From positions 1 through 37,204 of the IMG/VR virus record IMGVR_UViG_3300025585_000100: a DNA stretch of 37,204 bases. The stretch is one strand, 5' to 3'. Shown here one piece after another: positions 29,403-37,167 of the stretch. A program made the translations under genes and the position numbers. This stretch comes from a virus. The notes under the pieces are model-generated. The model had not been told where the DNA came from. It saw only the letters and a program-made list of their open reading frames with translations, and made no database searches. Numbering within the stretch: the first letter of the stretch is position 1; every line of letters starts with the position of its first letter.

Positions 29403-29797
29403 GCACCCCGATTCCAAATCACATCCGCGAGGGTATCGAGTCCGCAATCTCAAGAGGTCTGGCTGACGACCTCAAGAGCACTGATTCATTCATCAAAACA
29501 AGAAAAGAATTTAGGGACCGCATCCCGCTCTGGATGCACGACTGTTCACGCGATGATTTTAGTTATCACAGCGGGATTGCCAAGGAAAGTTTTAAGCTTC
29601 CCGGCGGCGAGATCATCATGGTTTGCCTGCTTGAAAAATCCGACCCGTTTCATGTCACATGGTGGCATCATACCAACGAAAAATATATCAAGGCGGACAC
29701 CATCGATCATGCGATCTACTGCGCGACTCAGGAGACCGAGGAGCGCATGGTGAAAAAAGCCAGGATGATCCTCGACGCCCAGGAGGAATCAGCATGA
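29399..29797 (+). CDS. Unknown early protein
   Basis: A 132-residue protein coupled to csrA (ATGA overlap). Two halves are visible: a helical N-terminus ('HIREGIESAISRGLADDLK') and a beta part with 'GGEIIMVCLLEKSDPFHVTWWHHT', followed by a helical C-terminus 'ETEERMVKKARMILDAQ'. No motif recognised. Length, ribosome coupling and codon use support a real gene in the early operon. Confidence 0.75.
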   Translation: MSTPIPNHIREGIESAISRGLADDLKSTDSFIKTRKEFRDRIPLWMHDCSRDDFSYHSGIAKESFKLPGGEIIMVCLLEKSDPFHVTWWHHTNEKYIKADTIDHAIYCATQETEERMVKKARMILDAQEESA

Positions 29798-30147
29798 AAA
29801 CCCTTCTCGTTGACGCCCAGATTGCAAACTACAGATCCAAGACCCAGCTCGGGGCAAACTTCCAGGTCTACCTCGAGGACGGGAAATGGTGGATCAAAAC
29901 GACCCCATCGGTCTGGCCTCCGCGGGAACTTTCATTGCTCGAAATGTGGGGTCTGGTGCGAAACCAAAATGATTACCACCTCACCAACACCGGCCTGCTC
30001 ATGAAGAACGATGAGCGCTGGCGCTCAATCATGGCCAAGGCTCAGTTTGATGAGATTGATCGCTGGGATGAGACCGGGGCGATTGCCGCGGAGGTTGATG
30101 AGACGGTTGGGAAATTGATTGAAGAAATTGAAGGTGCCCATCGATGA
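29794..30147 (+). CDS. Unknown early protein
   Basis: A 117-residue protein from the ATG at 29794, overlapping the preceding stop. Sequence 'YRSKTQLGANFQVYLEDGKWWIKTTPSVWPPRELSL' suggests a beta core followed by a helical acidic tail ('IAAEVDETVGKLIEEIEGAHR'). I recognise no family. It sits directly before the primase gene, with a 4-base overlap, and probably belongs to the replication operon. Confidence 0.75.
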   Translation: MKTLLVDAQIANYRSKTQLGANFQVYLEDGKWWIKTTPSVWPPRELSLLEMWGLVRNQNDYHLTNTGLLMKNDERWRSIMAKAQFDEIDRWDETGAIAAEVDETVGKLIEEIEGAHR

Positions 30148-32189
30148 ATGCCAAGGACTCGGCAAAAAAATATCTTGAACTCGGTCTCAGTGTCCTTGCC
30201 ATCTCGCCCGATGGCAGCAAGTCACCGGCAAGGGAGGTCGGTCTTTGGCACTCATTCCAGCATGAGTGCGCAAGCCCATCCCAGGTCGAGCAATGGTGGC
30301 CGGATAACAGCCTCAACGGCGTGGCGATTGTTGGCGGGGCTGTTTCCGGTGATCTCGCTGTCATCGACATCGAGACCGGCGATGCTTACTCCAAGTTCCG
30401 GGATGACTGCCACGGCGAGGGCCTTTTGTTCGCCCTCGATTCATGCCCGATCGTCATCACTCCCAATGGTGGGAGGCACATTTATTGTTTTGGCCAAAAC
30501 CTCAAAAACCGCAAGCTTGCCAAGAACATCGACGGCAAGACCGTGATCGAGATCAAGGCGGAGGGCGGGTATGTCCTGGCCCCGGGCTCGACCGCGGAGT
30601 GCCATCCCACAGGGTTGATCTATCGCTGGGAAAACAATTCCCTCCTGGAACACGAAACACCACCCAAGAAAATAGACCGGGATGAGTTCTCGTTGATGCT
30701 GGCAGTCGCCAAGCTCCAGAATGCCCAGAATGTCGTTGAAAAAACTTTCCCGCAGATCGTGACCACGGTCAATTATGACGGCAGGAAACGCCCAGGAGAT
30801 GACTTTAATGAGCGCGGAGACTGGGAAACCATCCTCACTAACGCTAATTGGCAGATATACAGGCGCCGCGGTGACATGATTTGGTGGCGCAGGCCCGGCA
30901 AGGACACGGAGGGATTCAGTGCAACGACCGGCTATTGTAAGAATGAGCGCAGCGGAGATCTGTTCCATGTGTTTTCATCAAACGCATTTCCTTTTCAAAT
31001 GGACCAGTCTTATTCAAAATTTACGGCATACGCCCTTCTAAATCATGATGGAAATTTTGCCTTGGCAGCAAAGGAACTAGCATTAAACGGCTATGGAGAT
31101 CCCGATCCAGAAATCAAGTTCCTCCACAAACCCAGGGAACCCATCACCCCAAAGATCTGGACGCCCGAGATCGTGGACCAGGCCTCGGGCAGGGAATATA
31201 AATTCGCCCGCGAAATCAAGGCGACCAACCCAAACAAGGAATGGCACTGGCACGGCTACATCTATCCCGGATGCACCACTATGCTATCGGCGCTCTGGAA
31301 AGTCGGTAAGACCAGCCTTATCTCGCAGCTCTTGCGCTCTTGGATGCATGAGGAAACATTCCTCGGGCAAAAGATCAGCAAGGCAAGGGCGCTCTATGTC
31401 AGCGAGGAGGGCGACGCGACCTGGGAGGAAAGGACGCTGAAATATGGACTGAGGGAGAGCGATCATCATGGATGGTTCCTGCGCCCATTCAGCACCCAGC
31501 CGACATTGCAACAGTGGCAGGATTTCATCGGGCTGGCATCCTTCATCATGAACCGTGATGGATTTGATGTCCTGGTCATCGACACACTGTCGAAGATCTG
31601 GCCGGTGAAGGACGAGAACTCAGCGGGTGAAGTCGCGCAGGCGATCAACTCGTTTGACATGGTTACCAAGGCCGGGCGTTCCGTCCTTGCGGTGCATCAC
31701 ATGAGAAAGGGAGGAGGTGAAAACTTCACGGCATCGAGGGGATCTGGCGCGGCTTCCGCGGCGTTTGACATCCTGCTGGAGTACAGTCGTGAGGAGGGAG
31801 GATTTGGTCCGAAGTCAAAAACGAAACGCGTACTAAACAAGACGGGCCGGTGGAACGAACACGGACCCGAGACGATGGTCATCGACTTTGTCAATGACGA
31901 GCTCGTTTCTCTTGGGGATCGGGACGAAGTGGAAAAGGTCATCCGTAGAAAATCAATCTATGAGGTTCTTGATGACTTCCAGTTTTTGTCAGTAGACGAG
32001 ATCCGGGAGCTTTCCGGGCAACGCAAAGACACGGTGATCAAGCAACTCGAGGACCTGGTCGATGGTGGCGAAGTCGAAACCACCGGCACCGGTTCCCGGG
32101 GATCAAAAAAGAAGTTCAGAAGAGTTACGATCAAACAACCTTTACAAAAAGATTTAGGAGAGTTTAATGCCAGTGCTCAAGGTCTCTAG
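30144..32189 (+). CDS. Primase-polymerase fused to RepA/AAA helicase
   Basis: A 681-residue replication protein. Residues 1-200 are a bifunctional primase-polymerase domain: the metal pair D75/E77 in VIDIE, H112 in GGRHIYC and the 'EIKAEGGYVLAPGS' strand. Residues 365-560 are a RecA-like ATPase: P-loop A383-x4-GKT (ALWKVGKT), and Walker B VLVIDT with D480, then 'VHHMRKGGG'. The C-terminus (620-665) is a winged helix, 'FLSVDEIRELSGQRKDTVIKQLEDLV'. It would prime and unwind phage DNA at its origin. It overlaps the next gene by 23 bases. Confidence 0.92.
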   Translation: MNAKDSAKKYLELGLSVLAISPDGSKSPAREVGLWHSFQHECASPSQVEQWWPDNSLNGVAIVGGAVSGDLAVIDIETGDAYSKFRDDCHGEGLLFALDSCPIVITPNGGRHIYCFGQNLKNRKLAKNIDGKTVIEIKAEGGYVLAPGSTAECHPTGLIYRWENNSLLEHETPPKKIDRDEFSLMLAVAKLQNAQNVVEKTFPQIVTTVNYDGRKRPGDDFNERGDWETILTNANWQIYRRRGDMIWWRRPGKDTEGFSATTGYCKNERSGDLFHVFSSNAFPFQMDQSYSKFTAYALLNHDGNFALAAKELALNGYGDPDPEIKFLHKPREPITPKIWTPEIVDQASGREYKFAREIKATNPNKEWHWHGYIYPGCTTMLSALWKVGKTSLISQLLRSWMHEETFLGQKISKARALYVSEEGDATWEERTLKYGLRESDHHGWFLRPFSTQPTLQQWQDFIGLASFIMNRDGFDVLVIDTLSKIWPVKDENSAGEVAQAINSFDMVTKAGRSVLAVHHMRKGGGENFTASRGSGAASAAFDILLEYSREEGGFGPKSKTKRVLNKTGRWNEHGPETMVIDFVNDELVSLGDRDEVEKVIRRKSIYEVLDDFQFLSVDEIRELSGQRKDTVIKQLEDLVDGGEVETTGTGSRGSKKKFRRVTIKQPLQKDLGEFNASAQGL

Positions 32190-32796
32190 TTCAGATTACA
32201 CATCAGTGCCAGTCGGCACCTATCGCGCGAGATTGCTCGGGTATAAGGAAATGCCAGCAAGCTCAAAATTCCCGGATTCCGGCCCATCTTTCGTGTGGGA
32301 GTTCGAGGTACTTGAGGGAGAGTTCTCCGGGAAAACCGTGTCCAGGTGGACACCCACCAACCTCACGATGGGAAACGGTTTTGGAAAGCTGGTCCGCGAA
32401 TTACGCGGAGGACCGATCAAGGCCAACGAAGAGATCGACCCGGATCATTTCATCAACAAGCAATACCAGATCACGGTGGGACCAAACGCCGACGGGCAGA
32501 AAACCAAGGTCATCATGGTTTCACCCATAAGCAACCTGGCACCCCCAGGAGCTCCAACCGCTGCGCCACCCGGAGCTCCTCCAGCTCCAAAAAAACCAAG
32601 TCAACCAGCGCCACCTCCGCCGCCAGCATCCCAGGAGAAAGTATTCTTTTCCCGCGACGGAGTCGAGAAGGCGGAGTTCATGCCATTCGATGAAGCCTAC
32701 AAGCTGGTTGACAAGCCAGGCTATGAAAAGGCGATGGTCTGGGACCCGAAAAAAGGGATGTATGTTCCAGCCCGGGATTACTTGCTGCCGTTCTAA
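32167..32796 (+). CDS. OB-fold-like ssDNA-binding candidate with proline linker
   Basis: A 209-residue protein. The first 110 residues read as a beta-rich fold like DUF669/phage SSB-type proteins: 'VPVGTYRARLLGYKEMPASS', 'FVWEFEVLEGEFSGKTVSRWTP', 'HFINKQYQITVGPN'. A Pro-rich linker (APPGAPTAAPPGAPPAPKKP) joins it to a short C-terminal domain. Position between PrimPol and the recombination-type genes supports a DNA-binding role. It starts 23 bases inside the PrimPol gene. Confidence 0.7.
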   Translation: MPVLKVSSSDYTSVPVGTYRARLLGYKEMPASSKFPDSGPSFVWEFEVLEGEFSGKTVSRWTPTNLTMGNGFGKLVRELRGGPIKANEEIDPDHFINKQYQITVGPNADGQKTKVIMVSPISNLAPPGAPTAAPPGAPPAPKKPSQPAPPPPPASQEKVFFSRDGVEKAEFMPFDEAYKLVDKPGYEKAMVWDPKKGMYVPARDYLLPF

Positions 32797-32810
32797 GTTT
32801 GTTCTCTTGA

Positions 32811-32833
32811 GCGCCTGGCACTGTGCTGGGCGC
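32811..32833 (+). terminator. Strong hairpin between replication and recombination genes
   Basis: GCGCCTGGCA (32811-32820) pairs fully with TGCTGGGCGC (32824-32833), two pairs being G-U, around a three-base loop. Only scattered T follows (AATTCTTACTTT). It may be a weak terminator or an RNA processing site that sets the level of the next gene. Confidence 0.45.
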
Positions 32834-32864
32834 AATTCTTACTTTGACTGAGGAGATTCGATTA

Positions 32865-33527
32865 ATGACTGTACTATCTAAGAAATTACCCAAGTTTGAA
32901 GTTCCAACAATTGAAACACCAACAAAGCTTATTGCTTTGGATATGAAAACAATTCTAGTTAACCTAGAAGGAATCACCCCTTTTATTTGTCATAACTGGG
33001 ACGAAAAAAACATTAAAAAAATGCAAGAAAAACATGCTGGAACAGCTAGCAAAGGTCGTGAAAAACGAAACCCTATTGCTGAATATGAAGCTGCTTATTA
33101 CCGACTCCCTGACGGTCGCCCTGGCATGAAACTCATCGCCTTTAAAAATGCCGCTGTTACCTCGGTGACAAGCTTGGGCAAGGAGTTTACCAAGGTTGGA
33201 GCTCGTCAGGCATTTTTTATACTGCGTGACAAGGACGGTGGTGAACTGACTCCGATTTATTATCCAGAAGATACACCACCATACATGAGAACAGACACTG
33301 TTCCAGTCGGCATGGGTGGAACTGACTTGCGCTATCGCCCAGAGTTTTTGCGCTGGGGTGTCACGCTTGCCATTGAATTTAACTCCCGGGCGATTTCCCA
33401 GGACCAACTGGTAAATCTTATAAATCTTGGTGGTTTCTCCGTTGGGGTTGGCGAATGGAGACCTGAGAAAAACGGAGATCATGGGCGCTTTAAGGTAGTC
33501 AGCAAATTTTCATGGGAGGGCGCGTGA
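32865..33527 (+). CDS. Conserved recombination-module protein with glycine-rich C-terminal loop
   Basis: A 220-residue protein from the ATG at 32865 (AGGAG at 32851-32855). It belongs to a widespread phage group that I know by sequence but not by a firm name. Features: 'LVNLEGITPFICHNWDEK', the 'AEYEAAYYRLPDGRPGMKLIAFKNAAV' core and the C-terminal 'LINLGGFSVGVGEWRPEKNG' loop followed by GRFKVV. That Gly-rich loop resembles the one at the end of RAMP/Cas7-type RNA-binding folds (a weak inference). The first 450 bases are AT-rich compared with neighbours. It overlaps the next gene by one base. Confidence 0.75.
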   Translation: MTVLSKKLPKFEVPTIETPTKLIALDMKTILVNLEGITPFICHNWDEKNIKKMQEKHAGTASKGREKRNPIAEYEAAYYRLPDGRPGMKLIAFKNAAVTSVTSLGKEFTKVGARQAFFILRDKDGGELTPIYYPEDTPPYMRTDTVPVGMGGTDLRYRPEFLRWGVTLAIEFNSRAISQDQLVNLINLGGFSVGVGEWRPEKNGDHGRFKVVSKFSWEGA

Positions 33528-33997
33528 TGTATCAATACAAGCCAGGTAGATCGATACCAGGGAAAAAAGCGGAGGATGTGGGCAATGAACTTGCCCGCAT
33601 CAACGACAAGCATGGAGAGCTTACACCCGCGCAGATCGTTGAGGAAAGCAAACCAAAAAAGGCACTGCTTCATGATGTCTTTGAGTGGAATGATCAAGTC
33701 GCCGCTGAAGAATATCGCATTCATCAAGCGAGATTGGTCGTTAATTGCGTGACTGTCGTGGATGAAAACCTTCCGGAAACAAAACCGGTTCAGGCTTTTG
33801 TCTCCATCACCGTGATGAATGAGAACGAGGAAAACGAGCGCCGCTACATTCCAGCGAGGGAAGTCACGAGCAACCCAAAACTTCTTGAGCAGCACTTGGA
33901 TCACCTAAAGCGCAGGCTTAAAAACATTCGGATCGAGCACGCAGCTTTCACGGAGCTCGCTGAAGTCTGGCATGCGATTGATACCGCTGTCAAGTAA
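33527..33997 (+). CDS. Conserved phage protein coupled to the Gly-loop protein
   Basis: A 156-residue protein from the ATG at 33527, overlapping the previous TGA. The segments 'HGELTPAQIVEESKPKKALLHDVFEWNDQVAAEEYRIHQAR' are characteristic of a conserved phage family often encoded beside the preceding gene type; its function is not known to me. The C-terminus is helical (LEQHLDHLKRRLKNIRIEH). The pair is the last coding unit before the pentamer array. Confidence 0.78.
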   Translation: MYQYKPGRSIPGKKAEDVGNELARINDKHGELTPAQIVEESKPKKALLHDVFEWNDQVAAEEYRIHQARLVVNCVTVVDENLPETKPVQAFVSITVMNENEENERRYIPAREVTSNPKLLEQHLDHLKRRLKNIRIEHAAFTELAEVWHAIDTAVK

Positions 33998-34000
33998 CAC

Positions 34001-34380
34001 GGAAGGCAAGGCATGGCGCGGTGCGGCGGGGCTAGGCGAGGCGAGGTCTTGCAGGGCAGGCGAGGCGAGGTCTGGTACGGCCGGGCTGGTTGTGGCGGGG
34101 CAGGGCAGGCGTGGCTGGGCGAGGCGCGGCTCGGCAAGTCAGGGCTGGGCAGGCTTGGCAGGGCAGGCGAGGCTCGGTGAGGCGCGGCGCAACGAGGCTT
34201 GGCTCGGCATGGTTTGGCAGGCGAGGTGCGGCGTGTCCTGGAATGGTTTGGCAGGGCAAGACTTGGCAGGCAAGGCGGGTCTAGGTTAGGTCTGGTCAGG
34301 CTCGGAGAGGTTAGGCATGGCAGGCGAGGCAAGTCGGGTCGGGGCTCGAAAAGGCAAGTCCAGTCGAGGCAGGCTAGGCA
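34001..34380 (+). repeat. Non-coding GGCNN pentanucleotide array
   Basis: This 380-base stretch is a degenerate 5-base repeat, about 75 units of GGC plus two variable bases. At the left end GGC/GGT starts at 34005, 34010, 34015, 34020, 34025, 34030, 34035 and 34040. Occasional one-base slips change the phase and the period of 5 resumes. The + strand is very G-rich. The period is not a multiple of three, and open frames through it are low-complexity in all six readings, so it is not coding. It fills the gap between the recombination-type genes and the terminator at 34395. I know of no named element that fits. Confidence 0.9.
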
Positions 34381-34394
34381 AAATAAAAAAGAAC

Positions 34395-34436
34395 CACAGC
34401 GCAGGAAGCGACCAGCTCCCGCGCTGTGTTTTTTTT
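34395..34436 (+). terminator. Strong intrinsic terminator of the early operon
   Basis: CACAGCGC (34395-34402) pairs with GCGCTGTG (34421-34428), with further pairing inside, followed by eight T (34429-34436). It ends the transcript that crosses the pentamer array. A perfect dyad TTTTAAC-AATG-GTTAAAA (34433-34450) overlaps its end. Confidence 0.92.
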
Positions 34437-34465
34437 AACAATGGTTAAAACAGGAGGTTTAGATA

Positions 34466-34663
34466 ATGATAAGTCAAAACGGATTCTATTCCGTTCCCAC
34501 TATAGTAAAGGGAATATGGGAACAGAATCTGTTCCTTAGAAGAAAGACTCTAGAAATCGTCTTTAAAATCATCATCGTGGACATAACTCTAATGTACACG
34601 ATGATTTATGTATTCTGTTCCCTAGTTCCTCTTACTATGATGGGAACGGAATCGAAATTATGA
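34466..34663 (+). CDS. Small hydrophobic protein read through the inverted-repeat element
   Basis: A 65-residue reading frame with an ideal ribosome site (AGGAGG at 34452-34457). It overlaps the next gene (ATGA), so it may serve mainly to couple translation. The C-terminal two-thirds is hydrophobic (IVFKIIIVDITLMYTMIYVFCSLVPL). Most of its codons fall in the inverted-repeat element at 34488-34652, so the protein sequence may be a by-product of that structure. Either a leader peptide or a small membrane protein is possible. Confidence 0.45.
   Translation: MISQNGFYSVPTIVKGIWEQNLFLRRKTLEIVFKIIIVDITLMYTMIYVFCSLVPLTMMGTESKL
34488..34652 (+). repeat. 165-bp inverted-repeat element with four copies of an 11-bp motif
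   Basis: The left arm (34488-34528) and right arm (34612-34652) are 41-bp imperfect inverted repeats. Each arm is itself a hairpin of the motif ATTCYGTTCCC and its complement (34488-34498 with 34518-34528; 34612-34622 with 34642-34652). The 19-base loops of the two arms are also complementary to each other. In the centre, AAGAC/GTCTT and ATCATCGTG/CACGATGAT make further stems. The element is AT-rich and lies just after the early terminator. Confidence 0.85.
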
Positions 34664-34992
34664 ATTGTCGCGACTGCGGGAGAGCGTGCGGGGTGTCGGG
34701 TTATCCGACAGTGGGGGCTCGAGGTGTCTACTGTCGGGGATGCGCCTCGAGACGCTCCGGTCTGACCCGGAAGATCCTGACAAACGCCAAAAGGGCCCAT
34801 TCCGTTGCCAAAAGCAAAAACGACACCATAGCCCGACTTAGGCTACAAATCGCAAAATACGAAGAGCGTGAGGCCTTGCTGAACGCTGAGATCGACAGAC
34901 TGGTGGATGGCATCTGCGAGATGTTGGAAGATCAGAAAACCTTAGAACGGGAGATGAGGCGCCATGAGCGAAAAAAACGGAATACTGGATGA
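34660..34992 (+). CDS. Zinc-ribbon and coiled-coil protein
   Basis: A 110-residue protein whose ATG overlaps the stop of the small frame upstream. The N-terminus carries two zinc-binding pairs, CRDC...C and YCRGCASR. Residues 50-100 form a long charged coiled coil (NDTIARLRLQIAKYEEREALLNAEIDRLV...). DNA-associated or oligomerising role is likely, but no family is assigned. It overlaps the DUF6378-like gene downstream by 29 bases. Confidence 0.72.
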   Translation: MNCRDCGRACGVSGYPTVGARGVYCRGCASRRSGLTRKILTNAKRAHSVAKSKNDTIARLRLQIAKYEEREALLNAEIDRLVDGICEMLEDQKTLEREMRRHERKKRNTG

Positions 34993-35239
34993 GGTCAACA
35001 GCACTCTCACGGAGCGCGGGAATGTTTACGGAGATGCCAGCGAGTCGTTTGCCCAGATAGCGGAGATCTGGACCAGCCTGCTCCGCCCGAGACTGGCTCC
35101 CAACCGGAGGCTTACCCCGAGCGATGTGGGGCTTCTGATGGCGGCGCTTAAAATCGTTCGTGAGGCAAACATGCACAAGCGGGACAACCTCATTGACGCT
35201 GTCGGTTATTTGACGATCGTGTCCAGGATAAATGAATGA
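34964..35239 (+). CDS. DUF6378-like protein
   Basis: A 91-residue protein with 'ILDEVNSTLTERGNVYGDASESFAQIAEIWTSLL', 'LTPSDVGLLMAALKIVREANM' and 'DNLIDAVGYLTIVSRI', the core of a family common in phages (probably DUF6378) with no firm role. The start lies inside the coiled-coil gene, and the stop overlaps the HNH gene. Length and form match the family. Confidence 0.8.
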   Translation: MSEKNGILDEVNSTLTERGNVYGDASESFAQIAEIWTSLLRPRLAPNRRLTPSDVGLLMAALKIVREANMHKRDNLIDAVGYLTIVSRINE

Positions 35240-35559
35240 GCCTGATCAAAACCATCACGGAATATTTTGCGGGAATGCCAAGGCGCTCGTCCCGGTGGCC
35301 AGCGTTGCGAGCCGCACACCTCAAAGATAATCCGAGGTGCATTTGCTGCGGTAGTAAAACCAATCTTGAGGTGCATCACATCCTCCCTTTTCACTTGTAC
35401 CCAGACCAGGAGCTTGCCGGTGGCAACCTTGTCACGCTTTGCGAAGCGGGTGGCAACTGTCATTTTTTGATCGGTCATCTCAAGGATTGGAAAAGTTATA
35501 ATCTCGATGTCAGGAAAGACGCGGAGGTCTTACGAAAGAAAATACAGGCGAGACCGTGA
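35236..35559 (+). CDS. HNH endonuclease
   Basis: A 107-residue protein with an HNH nuclease core: the zinc pair CICC near residue 35, 'LEVHHILPFHLYP' with the catalytic HH, 'GGNLVTLCE' and 'CHFLIGH'. HNH enzymes cut or nick DNA and need a metal ion. In the nuclease cluster near RusA it may act in recombination or replication. Its start overlaps the DUF6378-like stop and its end overlaps rusA by 4 bases. Confidence 0.87.
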   Translation: MSLIKTITEYFAGMPRRSSRWPALRAAHLKDNPRCICCGSKTNLEVHHILPFHLYPDQELAGGNLVTLCEAGGNCHFLIGHLKDWKSYNLDVRKDAEVLRKKIQARP

Positions 35560-35930
35560 GGATCGAGCTACCGATCCCACCTTCAACTAATCAACTCTTT
35601 CGCGCTCGACAGCGTGGTCGACGCGGACACTTTTATAAATCTCGAGTTTACACGGATTGGATCAGGGAAGTCTCGCTCACTGTGCCCAGGGGAAAACCCA
35701 TCGAGGGTCTGGCTGAGATAGCGATCGAGATCCACGGTGGCACAGGCTGGACACATCGCCGAGATTTAGACAACACGAACAAGGCGGTGATTGATCTCTT
35801 AAAAAACAAAGGTTACATCCACGACGACAACACGAAGCATGTGCGCAAGATAACCACCTCCTATCATGCGCCGAGCCTCAAGAATGCCCGAGCAATTTGC
35901 GTGGTTTACATATCGCATTTAAAATTTTAA
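35556..35930 (+). CDS. rusA: RusA-like Holliday junction resolvase
   Basis: A 124-residue protein from a GTG start overlapping the previous stop. It shows the RusA signature 'RRDLDNTNKAVIDLLKNKGYIHDDN', with acidic metal ligands D70, D72 and D90/D91 and the conserved lysine K76. It opens with 'IELPIPPSTNQLF', a family hallmark. RusA dimers resolve Holliday junctions during recombination-dependent replication or before packaging. Length is normal. Confidence 0.93.
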   Translation: MRIELPIPPSTNQLFRARQRGRRGHFYKSRVYTDWIREVSLTVPRGKPIEGLAEIAIEIHGGTGWTHRRDLDNTNKAVIDLLKNKGYIHDDNTKHVRKITTSYHAPSLKNARAICVVYISHLKF

Positions 35931-35953
35931 ATAGTTTTTTTAGGAGAACGCTT

Positions 35954-36832
35954 TTGGCGAAACCAAAACAGCGTTGGTCCTTCAGAAAAATCAACGAGCG
36001 AGTCTATGAATTGCGGGCAATGTTTAAATTTGCAAACACCCGCTTTCGTTTTTTGGCGCTCACTGATCTTCACTGGGACTCAGCGCACTGTGACCGAAGC
36101 TTCTTGAAAAAGCACCTTGATTACGCACTAGCAGAGAATGCGCCGGTGATTATCGTCGGGGATTTATTTGATGTGATGCAAGGTCGATTCGATCCAAGGG
36201 CCGACCCTGAGACGCTGCGGCCCGAGCATCGTGGATCTAATTATTTTGATCTCATCAGCGCAACCGCTCTTGAGTGGTTTGCCCCTTATGCCGCGATCCT
36301 CTGCCTCATCACGCCCGGCAATCATGAGGCGAGCATACTTAAACGAAACGAGGTTGACCTCATCGATAGACTGACTCATGGCCTGCGCACCCAGTACGGC
36401 TCGCCGGTTCTCTACGGTGAGGATTGGTGTTACCTACTGCAAAAGAACAACCGTTCCACAGGCGGCATCGGAAACACCAAAACCAAGAAGGTGTTTCTTC
36501 ATCACGGCTATGGTGGCGGCGGTGAATCCTCCCGTGGCATCAACCAACACCAGGCTACGAGATCGCAATGGCAAGCTGATGTTTTCATCAGCGGTCACAT
36601 TCATCGGCGCAACACCGATCACAACATGATTACCAGCGTAACTGGAAAAGGAAAGATCGAGACGAGTGACCAGTGGTTTGTTCGGTGCGGGAGTTACAAG
36701 CAGGAGCTTGATTGCGGCTGGCACATCTCCCGAGGTGCGGCAGCTCGCCCTCTTGGAGGATGGTGGATTACCACCGAGATGAACCGGAGTCACCAAGATA
36801 CTAATTATATCATGTTTCCGGAGCAACCATGA
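35954..36832 (+). CDS. Calcineurin-like metallophosphoesterase
   Basis: A 292-residue enzyme. I use TTG 35954 because AGGAG (35942-35946) lies 7 bases upstream; the in-frame GTG at 35897 lies within rusA. The metal-site motifs are complete: TDLHW (D38/H40), VGDLFD (D70), GNHEA (N123/H124), 'VFLHHGYGG' and GHIHRR (H215/H217). The family includes DNA exonucleases such as Mre11/SbcD and other phosphodiesterases. Here a DNA-processing role is an inference from its neighbours. It overlaps the HNH gene downstream by 4 bases. Confidence 0.92.
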   Translation: MAKPKQRWSFRKINERVYELRAMFKFANTRFRFLALTDLHWDSAHCDRSFLKKHLDYALAENAPVIIVGDLFDVMQGRFDPRADPETLRPEHRGSNYFDLISATALEWFAPYAAILCLITPGNHEASILKRNEVDLIDRLTHGLRTQYGSPVLYGEDWCYLLQKNNRSTGGIGNTKTKKVFLHHGYGGGGESSRGINQHQATRSQWQADVFISGHIHRRNTDHNMITSVTGKGKIETSDQWFVRCGSYKQELDCGWHISRGAAARPLGGWWITTEMNRSHQDTNYIMFPEQP

Positions 36833-37167
36833 GATCGCACAAACCTCCGCGACATGAAGTGCGGTTCCACAACGCTCCTGGATGCCAGCCTCCGAGGCTA
36901 TCACCATCAAGGCGAGGTTACGGTCACACATGGCGCAAGCTGCGCCAGATTGCGCTATCACGGTCTCCGCTTTGCGTGCGCTGTAACGCACCGGCAACCG
37001 ATGTCGATCACATCCTAGCTAAATCGCATGGTGGGACCGACAGCTTGGAAAACCTGCAGACGCTCTGCCACCGCTGTCATGCGCTGAAAACCTGGCACGA
37101 GGACAAAGTGGGAGCGGCAGACCGGTCAAGCTGGAGAACGGCGGGCCGGGACGAAAAAAAAGGGTAG
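36829..37167 (+). CDS. HNH endonuclease, packaging-associated
   Basis: A 112-residue HNH protein: 'RGYGHTWRKLRQIALSRSPLCVRC', 'DVDHILAKSHGGTDSLENLQTLCHRCH'. This type lies directly beside terS in many cos phages and is needed with the large terminase for cutting at cos (known for HK97 gp74). It is the last gene, so on a circular map it would come just before the methyltransferase and terS at the window start. Its end is followed by a G-rich stretch. Confidence 0.92.
   Translation: MRSHKPPRHEVRFHNAPGCQPPRLSPSRRGYGHTWRKLRQIALSRSPLCVRCNAPATDVDHILAKSHGGTDSLENLQTLCHRCHALKTWHEDKVGAADRSSWRTAGRDEKKG

Noticed and set aside
33901-34332. Long open frames on both strands in the pentamer array
   Set aside because: They are low-complexity Pro/Ser/Arg or Gly/Ala/Arg strings caused by the 5-base period; no ribosome site or domain.
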